Shown here piece by piece: positions 1 through 5,239 of a stretch of 6,486 nucleotides of DNA. Both the position numbers and the translations under genes were made by a program. The stretch covers positions 1 to 6,486 of the forward strand of contig QWPU01000005.1 in the NCBI GenBank assembly GCA_003671065.1. Direction: 5' to 3'. Source of the DNA: Planctomycetota bacterium. Lineage in GTDB: Bacteria > Planctomycetota > Phycisphaerae > Phycisphaerales > SM1A02. Under the pieces are notes generated by a model, which saw nothing but the letters and a program-made list of their open reading frames with translations, was not told the origin of the DNA and did no database searches. Each line of letters opens with the position of its first letter. Position 1 is the stretch's first letter.

Positions 1-1876
1 ACGGGCGAGGCGCTGCGGTGGTCGTGGTCTTCGAGGCAGGCGCCTCGGGCTTCGCAAATCCCAACGCCGTCCCGCAATCCGACATCTCGCCAAAGTCCGG
101 ATTGTCACCGACAAGTTGCCGGAACCGATTGATGAACTCCGCACGCGACACAGCGCCCTCCTCAAGCTGCGCGCGCAGCCCCTTGAGCTTGCCGCCGAAT
201 GCCTCGCGGAAATCCGCGAGCCCCACGCTCAACTCCGCCGCCGCGCGTTCGAAGGTTACTTTCTCCGCAAAGCGCAGCGACACCTTGCGCACCACCTCGC
301 ACTGCGTCTGATCGCAGCCGTCGACGATGCCGAGCTTGGCAGTCGCGGCCATGAAGCGCGCCTTGTCGGCCTGCTGCATGCGATCCATCGCGTCGTTCGC
401 GGGAAACAGCGCCTCGAGATCATCGCGAAGCCCGCGCGGCACGATCTTGAGAGCGCCGTCGCGGATCTGGTCGAGCTTGAGATTGATGCCGCCTGAGTGA
501 CAGGCGATGCATGACACGCCGTTGGTGATCTGGTTCTCAACATCGGCCGAGTTTTCGCGGTCGAAGACGATCTTCGACGGACCGTCGTCGATGCGCGTCC
601 CGTCAGATGTGACCAGCAGGTAGCCCTGCAGCCCATTGGGCAGGCTGAAGATGATCTCGCCGCCCGCGTGCTCGAAGGCGAACTCGCGCTGGTTGTCGGG
701 GAGGCCCTCGAGGTTCGCGGGGCCAAGCGGATGCAGCACCAGGTTGCCAGTGCCGACTGAGTCGCCGAAGTCGTAGCTCTTCCAGTAGTACGCGCCGCCC
801 GCGAGTTCGTGCCGCTCGATCAGACGGTTGTGCTGCGAGACGCCCGATTGCTTGTCGCGGATGCCCGCGCGGGCGATGTGCATTCCCTCGAGGATGTTCT
901 TGCGGACATCGATGCCGAGCAGCTGCTCGAGCGCGTAGTCGGCGCCCGGCTTGCCGTCGCTGCCGGGGAGGCCGAGCAGGTCGTGGTAGAGCGGCGGGCG
1001 GCTCGTCGCAAACACAAACCAGTCGGCGCGCACGCACGGGAGCTCGGTCCCGAGCCACTGGACGATCTCGTCCTCCTGCTTCACGCCGATCTTTCGACCG
1101 TAGGGATAGCGCGCGCAGAGCATGTCCCACTGCTTGCTCGACCAGTGATAGCGGCGCTCCGCGCAGAGCACATTACGGAGATCTATGCGGTAGACGAGGC
1201 GATTCTTGTCAATCGCCTGCGGCATGACCATGCTCGGCGACCAGGAGAGGCTGTTGAGCATCTTGACAAAGCCCAGCCGCGTGGATTCGAGCAGGTCGTC
1301 GGTCTCCTTCTGGAACTTCGTCTGATCGGCCGCGGTCGTCCCATCAGGGAGGCGCTCGTTCCAGAGGTTCGCGTAGGTGATGTAGCGGTAGTTCACTCGG
1401 TCGGCGGCGGGCAACGCGAGGAGGTCGGCGTGAATGAGCTTGAGCACCACCTCGTCGTCGATGATCGGGCGCGCGACGAACTTGACTGCGGATGGCTCTG
1501 TTGCTGCCGTGGTCGTGCCACTGCCCGGCTTCTCGCCGATCCACGCGCGCACGAGCGCGAGTTGCTCTGCGGAAAGCGGATCGTCACCCTTGGGCATCTG
1601 CGGCGTCTGCGCGCCAGACAGGTACTGATAGAGCAGCGAGTTCGCTGGGTCGAAGCGCTTGACGTACTTAGGGTTCTTGAGGAGCTCGCCGACGAGTTCG
1701 ACGCCCTTGAAGCCCGCCTTGGGCTTCTCGAGGTCGCTGCCATGGCAATCGATGCAATTGTCAGTGAAGAGCGCGCGGACTTGCACCGAGATTGCGTCGG
1801 AGTCCTGCGCTGTAGCTCGCGCCCCAATCAGAGCGGCGGCGGCGAGCGCGAGTAGCGAGATCGTTCGTGTCAGCAT
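1..1876 (-). CDS. Secreted di-haem c-type cytochrome protein, planctomycete cytochrome (PSCyt1-like) N-terminus, 3' end cut by window
   Basis: The frame is open from ATG at 1876 to the window edge: 625 codons and no stop, so the C-terminus is missing. Residues 1-23 form a signal peptide (basic start, Leu/Ala core, cleavage about ATA-Q). A first haem site CIDCH lies at residues 41-45, followed by TPQMPKGDDPL, whose Met94 could be the second haem ligand; residues 30-115 resemble the planctomycete cytochrome C domain. A second haem site CIACH lies at 456-460. Between them is a region rich in motifs (VRADWFVFA, RPPLYHDLLG, SGVSQHNRLIERHE, YYWKSYDF, GGEIIFSLPNGLQGY) that I recall from uncharacterised secreted planctomycete proteins, without a known reaction. 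A periplasmic electron-transfer or oxidoreductase role is inferred. The ribosome binding site is weak (GGTGA near the ATG). Only 47 bp separate the ATG from the repeat at 1924, so its promoter may lie inside the repeat, or it once depended on read-through from the desaturase. Confidence 0.88.
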   Translation of the reverse strand, partial: MLTRTISLLALAAAALIGARATAQDSDAISVQVRALFTDNCIDCHGSDLEKPKAGFKGVELVGELLKNPKYVKRFDPANSLLYQYLSGAQTPQMPKGDDPLSAEQLALVRAWIGEKPGSGTTTAATEPSAVKFVARPIIDDEVVLKLIHADLLALPAADRVNYRYITYANLWNERLPDGTTAADQTKFQKETDDLLESTRLGFVKMLNSLSWSPSMVMPQAIDKNRLVYRIDLRNVLCAERRYHWSSKQWDMLCARYPYGRKIGVKQEDEIVQWLGTELPCVRADWFVFATSRPPLYHDLLGLPGSDGKPGADYALEQLLGIDVRKNILEGMHIARAGIRDKQSGVSQHNRLIERHELAGGAYYWKSYDFGDSVGTGNLVLHPLGPANLEGLPDNQREFAFEHAGGEIIFSLPNGLQGYLLVTSDGTRIDDGPSKIVFDRENSADVENQITNGVSCIACHSGGINLKLDQIRDGALKIVPRGLRDDLEALFPANDAMDRMQQADKARFMAATAKLGIVDGCDQTQCEVVRKVSLRFAEKVTFERAAAELSVGLADFREAFGGKLKGLRAQLEEGAVSRAEFINRFRQLVGDNPDFGEMSDCGTALGFAKPEAPASKTTTTAAPRP

Positions 1877-1923
1877 GGGGTCACCGAGATTTGGCAGCCG
1901 AGCGCACGAGTGTAAACCAACAG

Positions 1924-2220
1924 GCGATCGGGGACAGGCACCTTACTCGTCCGAGGCAGAAAGATTCAACCACGCTGCATTCGCTTTCGAGGAGCGTTCG
2001 CAAGAATTGTGCGTGTCCTGCAGCGAAGACAGCGCCGTCAGTGCAATCACAGTCGCGAGCGTCGGCATCATTCGTGCACGATAAAGCAGCCTCGCGTGAA
2101 AGCGAAGCGGGATCAGCGCGAACTACGAAAGTTCAGACGCGTCGAGCAGCGAGACGCTCAGGTGCGGGCAAACGCACCTTCTTTGCAAGCCCAACGATTT
2201 CGAGCGAGCGAATGATGAGC
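1924..2220. repeat. 297-bp direct repeat, left copy (partner 3847-4143)
   Basis: Read base by base, this stretch is identical to 3847-4143 in the same orientation (offset 1923). Identity stops sharply at both edges: 1923 is g against a at 3846, and 2221 is g against c at 4144. Its first 96 bp are the small element seen a third time at 2219-2314. Its last 88 bp are a copy of the desaturase 3' end. With the right copy it brackets the TIR-FGE gene. Lack of divergence suggests a recent duplication, or continued gene conversion. Confidence 0.97.
2133..2220 (-). pseudogene. Duplicated C-terminal fragment of the fatty-acid desaturase (last 28 codons and stop)
   Basis: On the minus strand this reads LIIRSLEIVGLAKKVRL and on to the end of the desaturase, identical to residues 316-343 of the protein encoded at 4056-5087, including the stop codon. 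It has no start codon, none of the histidine boxes and no upstream desaturase sequence: at 2221 the sequence changes to another copy of the small element. It is therefore a remnant carried by the 297-bp duplication, not a gene. The copy at 4056-4143, attached to a full-length gene, is the parent or the restored version. Confidence 0.95.
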
Positions 2221-2321
2221 GATCGGGGACAGGCACCTTGCTGGTCCGAGGCAGAAAGATTCAACCACGCTGCATTGGCTTTCGAGGAGCGTTCGCGGGA
2301 ATTGTGCGTGTCCTCGATTGC
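2219..2321. mobile_element. About 103-bp palindromic-ended element (REP/MITE-like), most complete copy
   Basis: The left end GCGATCGGGGACAGGCAC (2219-2236) and the reverse complement of the right end (2304-2321) match at 15 of 18 positions, and two of the three mismatches are G-T pairs in a folded strand. The first 96 bp align without gaps to 1924-2019 and 3847-3942 with five differences (near 2240, 2244, 2277 and 2297-2298); beyond 2314 the copies diverge, and only this copy keeps the outer part of the right end. It has no coding capacity. The GGGGACAGGCACC phrase recalls REP-type ends linked to IS200-like (RAYT) transposases in many bacteria; that link is from memory and unverified, and no transposase is in the window. 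Confidence 0.7.
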
Positions 2322-2468
2322 CTGAGTTGGTAACGGCTGCTCGCGGGCCTCGCGCTTCGCGCTCGGCGTGATGGGTTTAAGTCAGGCGCGCCGACTCGAC
2401 TCGGTCGCGTGGATCAGGATGGCCAGAAAAGAAAAATGAAAAGGAAAGAGGAAAGAGGGTAAAGGAAA
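2322..2468. other. Non-coding gap between the small element and the TIR-FGE stop codon
   Basis: I see no gene here. It holds a short GC-rich palindrome (GCGC-TTC-GCGC, 2352-2362), which has no T-tract and is too weak to call a terminator. The right end is the start of a purine-rich tract. No sequence in the gap matches the repeats on either side, so it belongs to the unique cassette carrying the TIR-FGE gene. Confidence 0.6.
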
Positions 2469-2479
2469 TCAGAGGGGGG
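2425..2479 (+). other. Purine-rich tract overlapping the 3' end of the TIR-FGE gene
   Basis: Of 55 bases on the plus strand all but four (2437, 2460, 2469, 2470) are purines; the longest unbroken run is 22 bases (2438-2459). On the coding strand this is a pyrimidine-rich 3' untranslated stretch beginning within the last codons. It could aid transcription release or form a non-B structure, but no hairpin accompanies it, so no intrinsic terminator is called. Confidence 0.8.
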
Positions 2480-3665
2480 CCCTCGCGACACGGAACCCGA
2501 TGCCGTAGTCCGTGCCGCCCGGCGCGCCGACGTAGCGGTAGGAGGAACGCACGACGCAGGGGTTGTACCACGAGCCGCCGCGAAGCACGCGGTTCGTGGG
2601 CGAATTCCCGTTCACCGCGTCCTGCGTACTCGATGCCGTCGTCTCGTATCCGTCCTCGCACCACTCCCACACGTTGCCGTGCATTTCGCGGAACCCCCAC
2701 TGGTTTGCAGGCAGGCTGCCGCACGCGACCGTGCCCCTCCTTGATGAGAAGTTCACCTGCTGCTTGGTGATGCTCGCACCGAACGAGTACGCCGTCGTCG
2801 TCCCCGCTCGGCACGCATACTCCCACTCCGACTCGCTCGGAAGACGCAGGCCAGACGACTGGCAGAAACTCTGGCAGTCATTCCAAGAGACCTGCTCGAC
2901 CGGGTTGCTGACACCATCAAAAACCGATGGATTCGTACCCATCACCTTCTGCCAAACTTCCTGCGTGACCTCCGTCTCTGAGAGGTAAAACGCTTTCGTG
3001 ATCGTGACGAAATGTTGCGCTTCGCGGTCCCGATGTCCCGCTTCGGACGCCGGCGAACCCATCATGAACTCCCCCGGCGGGCAGAGCAGCATGACGATGC
3101 CCGTCTTACGGTCGCGCACCTTCCATGGGAGTTTCGTCGCTGTCATTCGCGCGCGCGCCGCGGCGTCGGTGACCACAGCGGAATCGGGATCCGCAGCGAC
3201 GACATCACACCAATCGAGTGCACGCTTTGAATCAGCAGGCTTCGCACGAAGCATCTCCGCAAGCTTCGGCTTGATGTGCTTCCAGTGGCTATGGCTGTAC
3301 TCGAATGAGTTGTGGCGCTGAAACTCCGCCATCTCTTGCGGCAACGCATCGCTGGTTGGCCACACGAAGCGCGGCATCACGAATGGCACGATATGACGAC
3401 CCGTCTTGAGCGCGTGCACGATCTCGCGACGCACCCAGTCGCCTTCGTTAACGCAGCGGTCGAGGCTCCCCTCCGAGCATATGAAAATGAAACTGCGCCG
3501 CGCCGCGATCTGCGTGAGCAGCTGATCGTCGAAGTGGCCAGACCCAAGGCCGTCCACGTCAAGGAACACATCGAACCCCTGCCCCTCGAGGAACTCCTGA
3601 ACGGTGCGCGCGATATCGCTGGCGTTGCCGCGGCGGTAGGAGATGAAGACGCTGTCGTCAGACAT
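2469..3665 (-). CDS. TIR domain (SARM1-like NADase type) fused to FGE-sulfatase/C-type-lectin-like domain
   Basis: 398 aa, no signal peptide or membrane segment, so probably cytoplasmic. Residues 4-140 are a TIR domain: SVFISYRRG (5-13), FDVFLDVDGL (31-40), then DWVRREIVHAL (76-86), IVPF..., WP..., LP..M. This follows human SARM1 closely from memory (DWVHKEIVTAL), and W77/E81 match its catalytic Trp638/Glu642, so NAD+ cleavage is predicted. Residues about 180-396 are an FGE-sulfatase (SUMF1) domain: PPGEFMMGSP (196-205), NPVEQVSWNDC (254-264), LPSESEWEYACRAG (275-288), MHGNVWEWCEDGY (328-340), RGGSW (362-366), GIGFRVAR (388-395). After GGSW the true enzyme has a Cys pair; here those places are Asn368 and Arg373, so it is probably a binding domain. 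The ATG at 3665 is preferred because TIR begins at once; an in-frame ATG at 3719 would add 18 residues unlike the family. Neither has a clear Shine-Dalgarno. Flanked by 297-bp direct repeats. Confidence 0.93.
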   Translation of the reverse strand: MSDDSVFISYRRGNASDIARTVQEFLEGQGFDVFLDVDGLGSGHFDDQLLTQIAARRSFIFICSEGSLDRCVNEGDWVRREIVHALKTGRHIVPFVMPRFVWPTSDALPQEMAEFQRHNSFEYSHSHWKHIKPKLAEMLRAKPADSKRALDWCDVVAADPDSAVVTDAAARARMTATKLPWKVRDRKTGIVMLLCPPGEFMMGSPASEAGHRDREAQHFVTITKAFYLSETEVTQEVWQKVMGTNPSVFDGVSNPVEQVSWNDCQSFCQSSGLRLPSESEWEYACRAGTTTAYSFGASITKQQVNFSSRRGTVACGSLPANQWGFREMHGNVWEWCEDGYETTASSTQDAVNGNSPTNRVLRGGSWYNPCVVRSSYRYVGAPGGTDYGIGFRVARAPL

Positions 3666-3727
3666 CGTTGCCGCCGCGCAAGACGCGCGCCCCGTCGCTT
3701 GCGATCGCTGCCCTCTCATTACACACG

Positions 3728-3751
3728 GGCCGCGCGCTGACGCGCTCGGCC
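3728..3751 (-). promoter_or_regulatory. GC-rich hairpin upstream of the TIR-FGE gene
   Basis: GGCCG-C-GCGC, loop TGAC, GCGC-T-CGGCC: nine pairs and one mismatch around a four-base loop. It lies 63-86 bases before the preferred ATG at 3665 and 9 bases before the alternative at 3719. In a transcript from further upstream it would fold in the leader and could hinder translation or transcription. There is no T-tract on either side, so it is not called a terminator. Confidence 0.45.
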
Positions 3752-3770
3752 TCGTGGGGTTGAGGCTGTT

Positions 3771-3801
3771 GGTGATGACATGCAGTGGGTGATGGCATCA
3801 C
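3771..3801. promoter_or_regulatory. Candidate operator upstream of the TIR-FGE gene: palindrome GTGATGGCATCAC with an upstream half-site copy
   Basis: A perfect 13-base palindrome (GTGATG-G-CATCAC, 3789-3801) is preceded 17 bases away by a direct repeat of its left part (GGTGATGACAT at 3771-3781 against GGTGATGGCAT at 3788-3798). It lies 106-136 bases before the ATG at 3665, within the unique cassette. Such symmetry is typical of repressor sites, but no promoter boxes are convincing and no regulator gene is visible. Confidence 0.35.
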
Positions 3802-3811
3802 GAGGATCGAT

Positions 3812-3836
3812 GGAAGAAGGAAGGGAGAAAGAAGAA
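3812..3836 (+). other. 25-base uninterrupted purine run upstream of the TIR-FGE gene
   Basis: Every base of this run on the plus strand is A or G. It ends 10 bases before the right 297-bp repeat, and it mirrors the purine-rich tract on the far side of the gene (2425-2479), on the same strand. Confidence 0.8.
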
Positions 3837-3846
3837 TTGCGAGACA

Positions 3847-4143
3847 GCGATCGGGGACAGGCACCTTACTCGTCCGAGGCAGAAAGATTCAACCACGCTG
3901 CATTCGCTTTCGAGGAGCGTTCGCAAGAATTGTGCGTGTCCTGCAGCGAAGACAGCGCCGTCAGTGCAATCACAGTCGCGAGCGTCGGCATCATTCGTGC
4001 ACGATAAAGCAGCCTCGCGTGAAAGCGAAGCGGGATCAGCGCGAACTACGAAAGTTCAGACGCGTCGAGCAGCGAGACGCTCAGGTGCGGGCAAACGCAC
4101 CTTCTTTGCAAGCCCAACGATTTCGAGCGAGCGAATGATGAGC
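3847..4143. repeat. 297-bp direct repeat, right copy (partner 1924-2220)
   Basis: Identical to 1924-2220. The first 96 bp (3847-3942) are the small element. The middle (3943-4055) is the region downstream of the desaturase, holding short inverted repeats such as GAACT-ACGAA-AGTTC (centre about 4046) but no terminator with a T-tract. The last 88 bp (4056-4143) are the true 3' end of the desaturase gene, which continues unbroken at 4144. This copy is therefore in its native place. Confidence 0.97.
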
Positions 4144-5087
4144 CAACTCGTGTCGAGCTGCCACCACTTGAGGCCGTGACGCGCGCTCGCAGGGAACGCG
4201 TGGTGGTTGTTGTGCCAGCCTTCACCAAACGCAAGGATGCCGAAGATCGGGTTGTTGCGGCTGTGATCGTTCGACGCGTATTCGCGCGCGCCCCAGATGT
4301 GGCAGACCGAGTTGATGCTCCATGTGACATGGTGCAACAGGAACATGCGCACAACGCCGCCCCAGAGGAATCCGAGCAGCGCGCCCATCCAAGACATCGT
4401 GACGAGTCCGCTGACTGCAGCAGGCAACAGCAATCCGAGCAACACCAAGTATGGAAACGCATTGTTGATGCGAACGGTTGCTTTGTCTGCAAGAAGGTCA
4501 GGCACATAACGCTTCATGTCGGCTTCGATGTCGTGAAAGAGCCAACCTATGTGCGCGTGCACAGCGCCCTTCATCGCACCCCACGCTCCAGGACCGCGGC
4601 CAGCGTGTGGCGAGTGTGGATCGTGTTCGTGATCGGAATGTTGATGGTGACGACGATGCATCGCAGACCACCAAATCACTGGACCTTGCGCAGACATGCT
4701 GCCGCAGATGGCCATAAACGCTGCGATCGGACCGCGCGTTGCAAACGATTTATGCGTGTAAAGACGGTGGTATCCAACCGTCACACCGAGGCCCGTCACG
4801 GTGTACATGATGGCCATCAACACGAGGTCGAGGACATTGAACCATCCACCCCACGCGAGGATCATGACGGCAACGAGCGCGAACGGTGGAACCACCACTG
4901 CGATGATTGTGGAGATACGCACCGCAATCGATGGAGGCTCGAGGTCGTCGCTGACTTCAGCAACACCGAGTTCATCGTGATAGCGCTCAGCGGGCTTGGC
5001 CGCATCGCTGTCGGTCGCAATGTCGAGGTCAACGAGAATTGAGTTGTTGAGTAGCAGCCCTGGCTGAGCGGTATTCGGGTTGAGCAA
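4056..5087 (-). CDS. Membrane fatty-acid (acyl-CoA delta-9 type) desaturase
   Basis: 343 aa. The three histidine boxes of the di-iron membrane desaturases are present: HRLYTH (107-112), HRRHH (144-148) and HNNHH (292-296), with the expected NSVCHIWG (259-266) and GEGWHNNHHAFP. Hydrophobic segments at about 54-78, 85-105, 120-138, 211-231 and 235-251 place it in the inner membrane. The family puts a cis double bond into saturated acyl chains, usually at carbon 9, using oxygen and reduced electron carriers, and so adjusts membrane fluidity; the electron donor is not visible here. No fused cytochrome b5 domain is present. The start is TTG at 5087, with GGAG five bases before it (5093-5096); the first in-frame ATG is residue 75, inside the first membrane segment. 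The gene follows the DUF481 gene by 152 bp on the same strand. Its last 28 codons are duplicated at 2133-2220. Confidence 0.95.
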   Translation of the reverse strand: MLNPNTAQPGLLLNNSILVDLDIATDSDAAKPAERYHDELGVAEVSDDLEPPSIAVRISTIIAVVVPPFALVAVMILAWGGWFNVLDLVLMAIMYTVTGLGVTVGYHRLYTHKSFATRGPIAAFMAICGSMSAQGPVIWWSAMHRRHHQHSDHEHDPHSPHAGRGPGAWGAMKGAVHAHIGWLFHDIEADMKRYVPDLLADKATVRINNAFPYLVLLGLLLPAAVSGLVTMSWMGALLGFLWGGVVRMFLLHHVTWSINSVCHIWGAREYASNDHSRNNPIFGILAFGEGWHNNHHAFPASARHGLKWWQLDTSWLIIRSLEIVGLAKKVRLPAPERLAARRV

Positions 5088-5092
5088 GCGGA

Positions 5093-5096
5093 CTCC
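5093..5096 (-). promoter_or_regulatory. Ribosome binding site deciding the TTG start of the desaturase
   Basis: GGAG on the minus strand, five bases before the TTG at 5087. The frame stays open upstream through the whole gap to 5240 but offers no ATG or GTG, so this site is the main argument for the TTG start. Confidence 0.6.
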
Positions 5097-5191
5097 AGTG
5101 TTGCGCAGCCTCGTGGCCGCAAAGGGCTTGCAGTTTAGCCCGAGAGGCGCGAGATGAATGCTCGAAGTGCGAGAAACTTGCGAATCATCGC

Positions 5192-5211
5192 CGCGTGTTG
5201 GGTCACACGCG
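5192..5211 (+). terminator. Hairpin followed by a T-run, facing the plus strand, in the DUF481-desaturase gap
   Basis: CGCGTGT, loop TGGGTC, ACACGCG: seven perfect pairs, followed on the plus strand by five bases and seven T (5217-5223). The layout is that of a loose intrinsic terminator for plus-strand transcription, opposite to the genes around it. On the minus strand the A-run comes before the hairpin, so it would not end the DUF481 transcript; there it might only pause transcription or stabilise RNA ends. The rest of 5088-5239 holds no gene. Confidence 0.4.
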
Positions 5212-5239
5212 TCCGCTTTTTTTCTCAGAGCAATTACCC

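Noticed and set aside
809..1855. 348-codon open frame on the plus strand
   Set aside because: It lies opposite the cytochrome gene, whose frame has a signal peptide, two CxxCH sites and family motifs. The plus-strand translation shows no domain and is the usual GC-rich antisense shadow.
2009..2215. 68-codon open frame repeated at both 297-bp copies (the second within 3785-4138)
   Set aside because: It is repeated only because the DNA is duplicated, and it runs antisense through the desaturase tail. No start signal or domain supports it.
2322..2468. Intrinsic terminator after the TIR-FGE gene
   Set aside because: The T-rich stretch after the stop codon has no preceding hairpin, and the later GCGC palindrome has only four pairs and no T-run.
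2469..2700. True formylglycine-generating (sulfatase-activating) activity
   Set aside because: The cysteine pair after GGSW is missing and no sulfatase gene is in the window.
2377..2826. 149-codon minus-strand frame overlapping the TIR-FGE gene
   Set aside because: It is an out-of-frame shadow of the FGE half and of the polypyrimidine tract; its end is low-complexity Phe/Ser/Leu.
1924..4143. CRISPR array or integron
   Set aside because: There are only three element copies with very unequal spacing, no short regular repeat-spacer pattern and no integrase or cas gene.
4176..5042. 288-codon open frame on the plus strand
   Set aside because: It is antisense to the desaturase, which has all three histidine boxes. 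The translation is charged and without motif.
5134..5187. 17-codon minus-strand ORF (MIRKFLALRAF...) before the desaturase, a possible leader peptide
   Set aside because: It has no Shine-Dalgarno, no run of regulatory codons and no attenuator structure after it.
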